From Ampullaceana balthica (taxonomy: Eukaryota > Mollusca > Gastropoda > Lymnaeidae), in NCBI GenBank assembly GCA_944989445.1, contig CALYLW010000315.1, positions 186,001 through 250,000 on the forward strand: a DNA stretch of 64,000 bases, written 5' to 3'. The notes under the pieces are model-generated. The model saw only the letters and a list, made by a program, of their open reading frames with translations, did no database searches and was not told where the DNA came from. How positions within the stretch are numbered: position 1 is the stretch's first letter; every line of letters begins with the position of its first letter. The translations under genes were made by a program, and so were the position numbers. Below are positions 35,752 through 46,339 of the stretch, piece by piece.

Positions 35752-37633
35752 AATTAGAGCATCCGTTCCATGTTTGATATTAGTCTAATGATTAGTTTTT
35801 ATCACTATACACTGTATACAAGGTGAAGTTCCCCAATCAGAGTTTTATTTAAATAAACAATAAAAAAATATTAAATAATCATTTCAGTATTAGTATTAAT
35901 GAAAGTATTAGTCATAGTCATAGTCACTAGCAATAAGACTAATAAGACAAAGAAGCATTCAGAATTCATTATCAATTGTCACTACATAAACTACATTACT
36001 AATAAAAGAAGATAAATTAGATATTATTATTATTATCAAGAAACGTCACTATATTACTAATTATTATTATAAAGTGTCTACGCACACAGCGGTGGTACAC
36101 CCAGCTAAACCATCGTCTTTGGCTTGCGTATACTGCTGCATTGGCTTTGGCCTAGGTACACAGAGGCTAAAACAATGAGTCGATATCACTATACATGTAT
36201 TTAAGCAAAATGTGTGTATTTCCTATGCTAATACAAAAACATTAGTTCTCAGATAATCAATTTCTGTGTTCCAATTTCATGATTACATAATTTTTAAGTT
36301 GGCAATGCCAGAAAACTGGATCGGTGCACATATAAAGAAAATTTGTTTTAAGTTTAAAAAAACATTATTTTTCATGAGCAATTATGGACGAATGGTAGGG
36401 TGTAGGGTAGGTGTATTGGTGGTATGTGGATCGAATCCTAATATATAATTTTTTTTTAAACCACACTGAGGTAGCTGGCTAACAGTTTGTATTTTATATG
36501 TTATGTGCACTCAAGCAGGCTCAGGTTTCCATGAAAATATTTTTTCCCTATGCCTGTCTTATCTGTTCTGTTACAGACTATCTGTCTTATTCTACACAGT
36601 CTTTTGCTTATGCATGCATTAATGGCTTTATGTTAATTATTGAAATTTGTTCGAGTTTTATTAAAGATATGAACAATCACGCAATACTCACATGTTTACC
36701 TTACTAAGTGTCCTTATACTTAAGACAGTTAATCAATAGATTGACAATTAAGATAGCCTATACATACCGGTAGTAATTTGTGCATACAGTTTGTAGTGTT
36801 TAACTTAAAAATGTATTTGTTAAAACGATACTTGGTGATAATGTTATCAGTTTCCACTGCTCATACTTACAAAAGACTGGAAGAAGACATAAGTGGAGTT
36901 CCTCGTTGAATGAAGACATATAGGGGGAAGGGAAAAAGAGTCAAAGATGGTAGAATATTGCTTTGTAGCACAACAAATTCTGCGTTAAATGAAAAGTTAC
37001 TAATCCCTTTTTAAAAATCTAAATAGTTTTAAAATTTGAGTATTTGCAGGAAATTTGATATTGGTTGCAGTGGGGAAAGCACCCGAACTGAATATTGATA
37101 TTGACCTATTATCATCTGAGACAGAAGGAAATAATATATTTATATATATATATATTTCACCTAAACGGGCATGTGCAAACAAGCATGACGAATGACCCTC
37201 GCTGGGGTCGACAAATCACAGTTGGCAAGCGTAGTGGGATGAAAAGAAGGAAGAAAAAAAAGGGAGCGTGGCAGCGATGCTTCACTTGCGTCACAGAATT
37301 CCTTCACAGAATAACATATAATTCGTAGAGTAGTGGTTAGCACGTCTGCCTTGCACGCGGAAAGTCCTAGGTTCAAGCCCCAGCGGGAACACATTTTTAA
37401 AAAAAATTTTAATGTTTTTTTCTGGCCGTTCATTTCCCCATGCGAACATGACTAACCCTCGCTATGGTTGGCAAATCACAGTGTGGCAAGGGAAGGTAGT
37501 AAAGGGTGGGAAGCAGGTAACAACAACCGCTGTACACATGCCTCCACGTTTACACTCTATTTTTCATTACTTCGTGCTGCTGTTTGTGTCCATTCTCTCT
37601 CGTTCTTTGCAATATCTATAATCTATACATTAA
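35752..37633. other. Mostly unique AT-rich sequence
   Basis: It holds a TA run at about 37135-37155, the tRNA-like segment at 37323-37390, and two copies of a phrase like AATGACCCTCGCTGGGGTCG (37190 and 37448) that suggests an old duplicated repeat. No gene was seen. Confidence 0.4.
37323..37390 (+). other. tRNA-like sequence, probably a SINE head or tRNA pseudogene
   Basis: GTAGTGGTTAGCACGTCTGC, a TTGCACG anticodon-like loop (TGC) and AGGTTCAAGCCCC fit tRNA D, anticodon and T arms. The 5' acceptor strand does not pair with CGGGAACA, so it is unlikely to be a working tRNA. Confidence 0.4.
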
Positions 37634-38199
37634 TGTTTCAGGCAAAGTGAGAAATTCAGGCATTCTATAGAATGCCTAGGCAATGTATAGAATGCCTGAT
37701 GGTTTCAGGCAAAGTATGAAATCATTGGTATTTCATACATTGCCTAGGCATTCTATAGAATGCCGATTTGTTGTCCGGCAAAGTATTGTAACTGGCCTAC
37801 CCCCCGCCTTTTTTTCCAGCCACTAATGTTGGCGGTGGCGCTTCGGTCATTGTTTAATGATTGCGATCGAAGCCTGTGAGTGTTGAAAGTTATTGTAAGA
37901 CAGCGTTTAGCCGGTATGAGGTTCCACTACCAAGTCACAGACAATATTTTCAAAATTCTTCTCACGATGTCAGTTTCTATCATCCGGGTGAGATTCCACA
38001 GAAGTCCTCCCATAACGTTTCCCCTTGCAATGCTGTGTGACCATGCAGGAAGAGAATTTAGTGCTAGGACATGAATCACGCCATGTTGACATGCAATGAC
38101 GGTTCTATGATGAGTTATCTAAAGTAAGAGCCAATGCTGCTAAAACATAGTTTTTTTTAAACCGAAACTGTTACCAAAAGTTGGTGGGCGATGTGAAAA

Positions 38200-38999
38200 T
38201 GGCTAAGACCACCATTAAGCAAGAACCACGGGACTATTGGCTGGTGAAACACTATGATGTCATGATGGTGGAAAATAAGAGTAAGTTGATCTACCCTGTT
38301 AAAAAAAAGGCGTGAGAGCCATTCTGTTTTATGTCGCGGACTCCGAGATATTTGACGTACTTCATAAAGCCCATTTGGCCATTGGTTATGGAGGACGGGA
38401 CAGAATTTTGAAAGAACTTTCAGCCAAATACAAGAGTGCTACCTGTCATGATATTGAACTGTGTATTAACCTTAGTGAACCTTGCCAGAAAAAAACAAAA
38501 GGGCGTCAAAAAAGTCATTGTGGTCAAGCCAATGGCTTTTTCTGAATTCAACTCTCATTGTCAGGTCGATCTCATCGACTTTCAATCCAATCCTGATGGG
38601 GAATACAAGTTTATAATGGTGTATCATGATCATCGCACCAAGTTCGTAGTTCTCAGGGCCCTGAAGACAAAGAGGGTTAAAGAAGTAGCATACAATCTCG
38701 TAGACATATTTACGTTGCTTGGTGCTCCAATGATTCTACAGTCCGATGTTTGCAGGGAATTATCAAACAATGTGGTAAGCAGCCTAAAGGAGTACTGGCA
38801 AATCTTAAAGATTGTTCATGGTAAGCTGCGCCACATACAAAGCCATAAAGCGTCGAAAGAGCTAACCAGGACATCGAAAATATGCTGTGTGCTTGGATGC
38901 AAGATAACTGGCCACTGGAGTGAGGGGTCACGGTTCAGCAAACTCAAGAAGAACAGTGCTTTTCATTCTGGGATTAAAAGATCACCATACAAAGCTCGC
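38200..38999 (+). pseudogene. KRBA2/Ginger-type integrase, frameshifted
   Basis: Fragments read HKAHLAIGYGGRDRILKELS (integrase zinc-binding region), PMAFSEFNSHCQVDLIDFQS (first catalytic Asp), LGAPMILQSDVCREL (second Asp; the usual NG after it is VC here), SVERANQDIENML in another frame (expected catalytic Glu), and AFHSGIKRSPYKA. At least two frameshifts separate these pieces: near 38490, and one either side of 38860-38910. The protein is related to the integrase in vertebrate KRBA2 and to Ginger transposases. It breaks off at about 38998, where LINE sequence begins. It is dead in this copy. Confidence 0.8.
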
Positions 39000-39605
39000 A
39001 TCATTGACATACAAAGAGGGACAGACGCCGACATAAGAGTGAGAATAGGCAAAGCAAGAGCAACATTTAAACTGCTAAAAAGTATGGAGCTGCAACAACT
39101 TTACCCTCCCGACCAAGGTCAGAATATTCAACACCACAGTGAAGTCTGTCTTGCTATATGGAGCAAAAACATGGCGAAAAACAGCAGACGGTTTGAAAAA
39201 GCTTCAAACATTTATAAACACATGTCTCCGAACAATTCTCCAAATCCGCTTGCCCAACATCAACACCAACGATGACCTCTGGCAAAGCACACAAGAGCCA
39301 GTGGTAGAGCTAATACGCCAGCGCAGATGGAGATGGATTTGGCCACACCCTCAGAAAGTCTGCATCCAGCATTGTGAGACAAGCCCTCACTTGGAACCCT
39401 CAAGGCAAGAGAAAAAGAGATCGACCCAAAATGACCTGGAGAAGGGAACTGGAGGCAGACACCAAAAGGAGTGGGCACAGCTGGGGACAGTTGGAGAGAT
39501 TGGCGCAGGACCGGGATGCCTGGAGAGTGGAGAGCCTTTGTTTCTGCCCCAGCCCCAGATGGGACGACAGGCACTGATGCTGATACGAAGCTCTCTTTTG
39601 CTGTA
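39000..39605 (+). pseudogene. 3' end of a non-LTR retrotransposon (endonuclease-RT type), frameshifted
   Basis: Fragments [80 protein letters not shown] and [16 protein letters not shown] are the hallmark C-terminal sequence of a widespread invertebrate LINE reverse transcriptase. At least two frameshifts separate them. It directly follows the broken integrase. Confidence 0.85.
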
Positions 39606-39655
39606 GAGTTAAAGTAGGCCTCACAACGTCGTCCCTACCTGACGATGATTTATAA

Positions 39656-39844
39656 CAGTGCTTCTCAAAGTGGTGGTCCGCGGACCGGTGCCGGTCAGTG
39701 GGCCATCCGCTACCCTCCGGTCCGCAGTAGTTCTCAAAAAAGGACAGAAAAAGTTGTCAGTGCAGGGAAAATAGTGCACCGGTCCGTGGTGCAATGGACA
39801 AAATTCCTGCCGGTCCACCATACTAAAAAGTTTGAGAAGCACTG
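39656..39844. mobile_element. hAT-type MITE, 189 bp
   Basis: Terminal inverted repeats CAGTGCTTCTCAAA and TTTGAGAAGCACTG are perfect. The interior has GGTCCGCGGACCGG. The flanking 8-mers ATTTATAA (39648-39655) and ATTTACAA (39845-39852) match at 7 of 8 bases. Confidence 0.88.
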
Positions 39845-40104
39845 ATTTACAAGATGTGGAAACAGAGGAAGACCTCGAAAATTGAATTACTTCCACTTTA
39901 AAATACGTAATATTATCAATAAAGTCTTTTGTTGTGCTCTTTTACACTTTGCCTAAACGAAATCTGGCAATGCCTAGGCAAATTATGCAAACGTTTTACT
40001 AATTTCCTACTTTGCCTGAAACCATCAGGCATTCTATACATTGCCTAGGTATTCTATAGAATGCCTGATTTCACACATTGCCTGTAACATATATATATTT
40101 AAAT

Positions 40105-40470
40105 CTATATGTTAGGATTCCTTACAAAACAACACCCAGCACTCAAACTAGTAGTAGTAATCATACATAAAGCAATTAATTCTAATTTAGAAATACAACA
40201 CAAAGATAACTTAATACAACCCTCAGATAGACATAAGGATAAAAACACCTTTCTTATTCCGTATGCAAGAACAAACACATACAAGTTTTCCTTCTTCCCG
40301 TCCGGAATTCGGGCGTGGAATGAGTTGCCTGAAGAATCCAGGAAAACCAACACTTTATCAACATTTAAATCTCTAATAAAAATGCAGGACTAAACACAAA
40401 CCATAGATAAGCGAAGGACACAATAATCTTCTGTATAGAAGGAGCGTCTGTAAACAGATAAGATAAGATA
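40105..40470 (+). pseudogene. 3' end of LINE family L, copy A
   Basis: An open frame of 94 codons ends the reverse-transcriptase ORF: RHKDKNTFLIPYARTNTYKF, then FFPSGIRAWNELPEESRKTN and TLSTFKSLIKMQD, the usual IRAWNxLP terminus of jockey/CR1-like LINEs. The 3' UTR has ACACAATAATCTTCTGTATA, GAAGGAGCGTCTGT and GATAAGATAAGATA. It is 5'-truncated. Its tail equals the SINE tail. Confidence 0.85.
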
Positions 40471-40679
40471 ACTAGTCGTTACATTAAAATAGCTAACTAG
40501 TGTTACGACAAGTCCTTAATTCTACAGATAATAAATTATTACTATTATTGATTATATAGGCAGCAGGCATAGGTAGAGTCTGTAAAGTAAAAAAAATTAG
40601 TCACTATAATATCTTAACAAACTCTTCATAATATTTTATATGCATATATAATACGACATTAATAGATCTGGACTTATTT

Positions 40680-41330
40680 ATGTGTGTATTAATTCTAAAA
40701 TTCTAAATTTATTTATATATATTTAATCAACGCCTCCACTTTTCAGAATAAGCAGTACAAAAAATAAAATGACCAGGTTTGCCAACACCCTAATTTTTAT
40801 TTAAACCCAAAAAAAAATAGGAATGTGTTGTTTTTTTAATTTATAACTATATTTATTTTTAAAGTTTTTTTTCAGGCGCTTCCATAAAAATTCAGTTTTA
40901 AATTAAAATTGATAATCTCAGTACTAATGTTTAGCATTAGCATAGGAGTTACACATTTTAGCCTAAATATAGTGATATCGGCTCATTATTTTAGCAGCGG
41001 TGTATCTAGGCCATTTATTATTTGAAATAATAAGGCTAATAAAAAACATGTATCGAAAAGTTAAAACTAAAACTGTGTGTGAATAAATACAACTTTAGTT
41101 TTAACATAAGCACATTGCCTATTGTTAATTTATGACTAGTTGTAACAATAAAATTATTTAGTTTTGAAACGACTATACATATTTACAGGCAGTAGTGTGT
41201 GTATAGTATTAATTCTAAAATCAATTTTTTTTAAAATATATTTAATCAACGCCTCCGCTTTTCAGAATAAGCAGTACACAAATTACAATCACCAGCACCC
41301 TCATTGCGGTTTTAAAAAAATAATAATTAA
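40680..41330. repeat. Direct repeat pair of about 110 bp, 515 bp apart
   Basis: TATTTAATCAACGCCTCC, CTTTTCAGAATAAGCAGTAC and the preceding GTATTAATTCTAAAAT occur at about 40685-40800 and about 41200-41315, with the unrelated AT-rich DNA of the unit between them. Confidence 0.75.
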
Positions 41331-41599
41331 AAAAATAGTTGCCCACACTTGGGATCAAACCGCAAATCATCATTTGCATAATCATAAATCCATCTTCACT
41401 CCCCCTAACCCTAACCATGCCATTCATCTAGATATTTTTTATGCTCATGTTAAATTGGGATTTTTTAAAATTATAAATACGAAGTGGGTAGACACCGCGC
41501 AATGCGCGGCATCCACTGTAAAGCTTGGGTGTCGCGTAAACGTGACGTCACATTTTGCTCTTACTACTTTATAAGATTTTTAAAAATTCAAACGGTACA

Positions 41600-41685
41600 T
41601 GAGCTTCTGTGGTCTCACGGTTAGGACATTAGATTCTTGAACTCTAGGTGTCAGGTGGAGGTTCGAGTTTCGTTTGAGTCTTTTT
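41600..41685 (+). other. tRNA-like sequence, probably a SINE head
   Basis: TTCTGTGGTCTCACGGTTAG followed by GGTTCGAGTTTC has A and B box-like motifs at tRNA spacing. The acceptor stem is poor. It is followed by T-rich DNA, not a tRNA end. Confidence 0.35.
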
Positions 41686-41858
41686 TTTTAAAGTTTGTAG
41701 TTTCAGTTTTAGGGTCTGGGTTAGGTTTAGTTGTCTATTTTTTAAATTAAATATAGAAAAAGAGTTTCGTTTGAGTCTTTTTTTTTAAGGTTGTAGTTTC
41801 AGTTTTAGGGTCTGGGTTAGGTTTAGTTGTCTATTTTTTAAATTAAATTAAATTAAAT
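41665..41858. repeat. 97-bp tandem duplication
   Basis: GAGTTTCGTTTGAGTC through TTAGTTGTCTATTTTTTAAA occurs twice in a row, almost identical. Confidence 0.9.
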
Positions 41859-42078
41859 AGAAAAAACAACAAATATAATATAGCAACCAAAAATATGATT
41901 TATCGAGCGCACCGTTCTCTTTGCTTTTACCAAATTAATTTTAAAATCATAAATCTTTTTAAAAATAAATTTTAAGCTATTAAGGTGGACTGGGTATACC
42001 AAAATAAACAGACTGTGTAATGCGTGTCATCCACCCAACTGAGTGGACACCGCGCGTTACGCGGTGTCTACCATCGGC

Positions 42079-43068
42079 CTTATAAATATTATATTAAATA
42101 TATTTATCGTTAAATGGACACCATTCAAGTTTTTCTTTATGGTGCTACCTTTAAAATTCAGTAATTGGTTAACCCAATTATTATTGTTATCATGAAATTT
42201 GATTCGAATTTGGAATATGAGAACTTATTCTCATGTTTAGTATGAGTATACATGTATTATTATTAGTATTAGTAGTATACTAATGACTAACTAATACTAA
42301 TACTAATACTAGTAATAGTAATACTAATAGTATTACTAATAAATGCTGCATTCATAAAATTAGCGAGCAATAATGCTTGGGTACCACAATGTCTTCGAAA
42401 AATTAGGGACACTTCTAGTTTTGTCTCCGTTATTAATATAAATAATTTGTACAGTTCAAGGGTAAGGATGTCTATCAACAGTGCATAATAATAATACTAT
42501 TATTAATAGTTTATACCAGTTTGTTTGTTATAGTTTCATTGAAAACTTTTGTCCCAAATCAAGGTGATACCGGAAAGCAACCTTCTTTTTACGACATTAA
42601 AATCTGAACAGTGAACAAAAATTAGAAATGTAGTGTTACTTTAAAAGTAGGTTGAAAATAAGTTAAATACCTAAATTTATTTGAAAATTACATCTGAAAT
42701 TGAAAATATGTATAACTTACAAACTTTTTTATTGATATTTTTTAAAGAAATTACGACATTGATAGCCCCAAAATTAAACATGGCGGCGTCCTTCAGTTTG
42801 CAGTGTACATGAATTCAAACAGGCCTACATTGGAAAAAAAATATTTTTCAACATAACCAAGGTTACTATTGGCAAAACAGCATTCGTCACTTTAAAATAT
42901 TTTTCTGCGGAGAATTAACCCTAAATTATTTTACTTATATTTAATAGAAAATCTTAACAATGCCAACAAAATTATGATGGTTGAGTTTGTTTTCTGATTT
43001 TTTGTACGAACGCCGACGAAGTGACTACTGAACTACTGTTACGACTAGTCGTAACAATACGAATTTTT
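42079..43068. other. Unique sequence, no gene recognised
   Basis: Includes a degenerate TAATAC/TAGTAT stretch at 42240-42350 and AACATGGCGGCGTCC at 42776, which resembles a YY1-type promoter site and start context but has only 10 codons before a stop. No downstream exon was found. Confidence 0.3.
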
Positions 43069-43076
43069 TCAACGAC

Positions 43077-44267
43077 TAGGGCTGTCAATATTGTTGAAAA
43101 AAGCTGCCCGGGTACCCGTCCAAATTTCGAACGGTACCCGGGTTACCCGTTCAAAACGCCGCATAATTTTCGCCGACATGACCACTATAGGCTATAGCCA
43201 TAGCCGATAGTATAGCCTATAGGCCTATAGGCTATACATTTCCCACAGTAGCCAGCGGCATACTTCCAAAAGCATACTAGTGTGCACTACAAACTTTTAT
43301 TCCTGCTGTAAATGCATTCGTCATACTCATAAAACTGGAACTACAGTAAAGTGAGTAAACTGAAAATTCAAACAAAATATCAACAATGATGTAACATTCA
43401 GTCAGGTTATACGGACCCAGCAGCTTGAATTCGTATATTCACTAGGCGGCGTTAGTAACTTTTAAATTTATTAACTTTAAACACTGACAGCTTCGTACGT
43501 CTTATTAAAATCAGTTTTTGTGCTAGGCCTACACAAGAAACAAACACAAGAAACACAAAAGTCAAAAGGGATTGGAAAGGGCGCAGGTTTGTTAAATTGT
43601 TTCACTGAGGTGCGTCGACACCTGTGGGCGGATGGTGAGAGTTTACATCATCACCCTGTAACTTTTAAAATTTAAATCAAGCCCAAATTACTTTCAACCC
43701 TTTGTCTTGTCGAGATTAAAAAAAACAAAAAAACTTTTATTTATTTTTATTTTTACAGTAAATGTATTGGAACTAATGAAATATACATTTTTTTTAACAA
43801 ATAGATGAGGTGCATTTTTTTGTATGTTGGCATAGGAGTGGAGGAAGGAGTGAGGGTGGGGGAGAGAGATAAAATTAATGTAGTCGATGTATTTCAAATA
43901 CAAGTTAGCATCTTGTCATTGATTCATTCAAAGAACCAAAATCTATTTGTGTTTTAACAATTTTTGTTTCATGTTCAAATTAAAAGGTCTATCAAAATAC
44001 ATTGTAGTTTGTCCAGGCCGTACTTAATTTTCCATTGACAGATACTTCTTCTGGAATGTTTTCGTGTTAAACGTATTTCACAGCGAATATTTCAAAGAAT
44101 CTAAATTAGATAAATTGTCGCGAGCCGCAATGAGAACACAGAAGAGCCGCAGTTCGGCCACCGTTGGTATAGACATTGCAGCCACATTTTCACGGGTACC
44201 CGGGCGCAATCTTAATACCTGGGTATTTGCATGGCAACGGGTACCCGGGTACCCATTGACAGGCCTA
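43077..44267. mobile_element. hAT-like element of about 1.2 kb
   Basis: The left end TAGGGCTGTCAATATTG and inverse right end TAGGCCTGTCAATGGG lead into GGGTACCCG-rich subterminal sequence on both sides. The flanking 8-mers TCAACGAC (43069-43076) and GCTACGAC (44268-44275) agree at 6 of 8 bases. No transposase frame remains. A GAGCCGCAGTTCGGCCACC segment near the right end recalls other hAT subterminal sequences. Confidence 0.6.
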
Positions 44268-44869
44268 GCTACGACTACCGACTATTCGTAGCAGTAGCCA
44301 ATTATCTTCTGTTATGACTAGTCGTAAAAATATGCTATGTGCTTACAGTAATCCTGCAGTTTCTACACATATATTATTTCACAGCGAAATTTAATTTTCT
44401 CGTGAGAACTTACGTTTTAAATTTATTAAATGCATTGTTATATGTTGTATTTCAGCTATTACAGTGCTAATTTGTAAGTCTTTTTAATTTCTAAGGCATT
44501 TTTTCGGCTCTATATAATACATAATCTGGTCACGATACGTCCATTTTGTTTACCTAGCCAGATGTTTTTTACCTGACTCGACCCATGCTAAACTAAATTT
44601 ACTCACTGAAAATGTTTTTTAAAAGGTATTTTTCATCTATTTTAATGTTCTCAAAACATAAATAAATATTTTAAAGACAATTTCATTTTTTATTTCGTTA
44701 CTAGATGTTTGATGTTTATTTTGTTTGTTTGTTAGTGAGAAATTTCCATTTGGCATCTTATTGGGACAATCCGGTAAGTAGAGCGATAGATAAACAAAAT
44801 CGTTGCATTAAGATCAGACTATTTACTGTTGAGAGTCGAAAAGATGCCTTAGAAATTAAAAAGACTTAC

Positions 44870-45060
44870 AATCGAATTTAACGATTAATTAATCGTTAAT
44901 TTTTTTAAAGTTAACGATTAAATTTAAATTAGTAGTTAACAGCCCTAATATATATATATATATACACGTATAAAGTAAAGGGCCAACCATAAATGATGTC
45001 ACACATCATCACAAAAACTTAGACCCCCATCCAATATGGTTTTTGTAAATATGTGAAGTA
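44870..45060. repeat. Fragments of two mobile-element ends
   Basis: 44878-44950 is rich in TTAACGATTAA motifs and ends CAGCCCTAATATAT, like the MITE at 31302. 44985-45050 starts AGGGCCAACCATAAATGATG, like the element at 52043-52568. Confidence 0.5.
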
Positions 45061-45231
45061 GTCGTAACACTAGTATTCCTATCTTGTGTTACGACTAGTC
45101 AGAGCAATAGTTTACTGGTTAATGTTACGACTAGTCGTAACTCGTAAAAATACGAAATTCTTTTATTGCTACGACTAGTCGTAGCAGTAGCCTCAGTAGC
45201 CAATTTTTTCTACTTAGTCTGTGGACTCAAT

Positions 45232-45276
45232 ATCAATAATATTCTGTATAGAAGGAGGATCTTTATAGATAAGACA
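45232..45276 (+). mobile_element. Tail-only fragment of the SINE/LINE family
   Basis: ATAATATTCTGTATAGAAGG followed by AGGATCTTTATAGATAAGAC matches only the shared 3' tail. This is a severe 5' truncation, expected of target-primed reverse transcription. Confidence 0.7.
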
Positions 45277-46129
45277 TTCTAAACTGCTGCAGAGCATTAA
45301 TTAGATATCTGCACAGCATAATGGGAACAATGTTGGGTAGTGAAAATATAATAAAATAAAAGTTAGTCAGTAAGTCGAGAAATAGTAATAATGTTAGCAT
45401 AAGACTTAGTTCAATGAGAATGTAAAAAGTGTTATTGTAGTTTAACCCTTTTCAGTTCCCTAAGTTAGTAACAAATTGTGTATTTGACCTACATCATTTT
45501 TTGCCATTTCGTTACATTTCATTTTAAAAGAATGGATGGTAATAATTTGTAACCAGTGCACCAAACCAGTTTAAAGAAAGAGATGGAAAATGATGACTGA
45601 AAAAGTGTTTTTAGCTACAACTTAATTTGACATAACCCTTTATTACGCAGAGGTTTATGCTGCAGTACACTGTCATGGGGTACCATTAACTGAAATGCAT
45701 GGAACTATAGTCTGCAGTATATGTATCAATCTATTCATGAGATTGTCATGTTCAAACACTTATAAACAGACTGAAGGGAAAGGGAAAGCTTTAACTTTAT
45801 AAGGGATGTGCAAAACCCACACCCACCCCCAAATTATCCTGGGCCGAAAATAAATCCCTATATTCCTTTTAATTATAATTTTTTTTTATGGTTGCATTAT
45901 TATGAGATGTTTTTTTTCCTTATAAAATTAACCTAAATTGTAATACTAGCTACTTTCATTTGATTTGAATTGAGCTTATCTTTTTCTTTTTCAGTTTGTT
46001 TGAGACCCAACAGCTTTGTTTTCTGCTCTTTATTCATCCTTAAAGTAAAGGAGTAGTAACTATAAACAAGTATATTTTGTAAAAATTTCTGAAACAGTTT
46101 GGACTATATATTTATTATTTAATGAAAGA
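45277..46129. other. MRPL10: Upstream region of MRPL10
   Basis: No mobile-element end is recognised. A strong acceptor-like TTATCTTTTTCTTTTTCAG ends at 45994 and a weaker TTTCTGAAACAG ends at 46097. Either could bound a 5' UTR exon, and no TATA-type promoter stands out. Confidence 0.4.
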
Positions 46130-46339
46130 ATGGCATCTACTAGAGGACTTATTGTTCGTCAGTTCTCCACGTCTGCTCGCCTGCTGAAGAAACCAAACAT
46201 AACTAAACCCAGAGTTCCATGGACAGAGCGTAGAATCTTGAATGCAGTTACCATTCCTTTATTTCCCCCAGATCCACGACCTTTACCGCAAAAGTGCTTC
46301 GATGAACTAAAAGCTAAAGCAGATTCTAGAAAATCAGAG
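46130..46339 (+). CDS. MRPL10: MRPL10 exon 1 (coding part)
   Basis: Seventy codons from ATG 46130 carry the presequence and the linker VPWTERRILNAVTIPLFPPD. The donor is GAG|GTAATA at 46340. A good acceptor (CTTTTTCAG) ends at 45994, so the exon may start at 45995 with 5' UTR and an upstream non-coding exon; this is an inference. Confidence 0.9.

Larger units (their letters stand above)
37634..40089. mobile_element. Ginger-like DNA transposon with KRBA2-type integrase, nested insertions inside
   Basis: Both ends carry inverted repeats of about 80 bp: left TGTTTCAGGCAAAGTGAGAA and inverse right TGTTACAGGCAATGTGTGAA. They share an 18-bp perfect or near-perfect palindrome GGCATTCTATAGAATGCC and then GCCTGATGGTTTCAGGCAAA. 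TGTT ends suit Ginger-type elements. No clear target duplication is visible (flanks TTAA and TATA). The interior has an integrase pseudogene, a LINE fragment and a hAT MITE. Confidence 0.7.
41485..42078. repeat. Related hairpins with a GACACCGCG stem
   Basis: GACACCGCGCGTTACGCGGT GTC (about 42050-42072) is a 9-bp perfect stem with a 5-nt loop. GTAGACACCGCGCAATGCGC at about 41490 is a diverged form, and TAATGCGTGTCATCCACCC at 42018 is a half copy. Probably termini of one decayed element family. Confidence 0.55.
43038..45185. repeat. Recurring 18-bp palindrome
   Basis: GTTACGACTAGTCGTAAC is perfect at 43038-43055 and 45124-45141. GCTACGACTAGTCGTAGC is perfect at 45168-45185. Variants are at 44311-44327 and 45088-45105. 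Some are preceded by TACTG or followed by AATACGAA. Confidence 0.85.

Noticed and set aside
37323..37390. Functional tRNA-Ala(TGC)
   Set aside because: The acceptor stem does not pair, so it is listed only as tRNA-like.
38436..39275. 279-codon frame as a novel fusion gene
   Set aside because: It is an integrase relic joined to a LINE fragment inside a transposon, with frameshifts on both sides.
42776..42815. Start of a gene at AACATGGCGGCGTCC
   Set aside because: Only ten codons before a stop, and no following exon identified.
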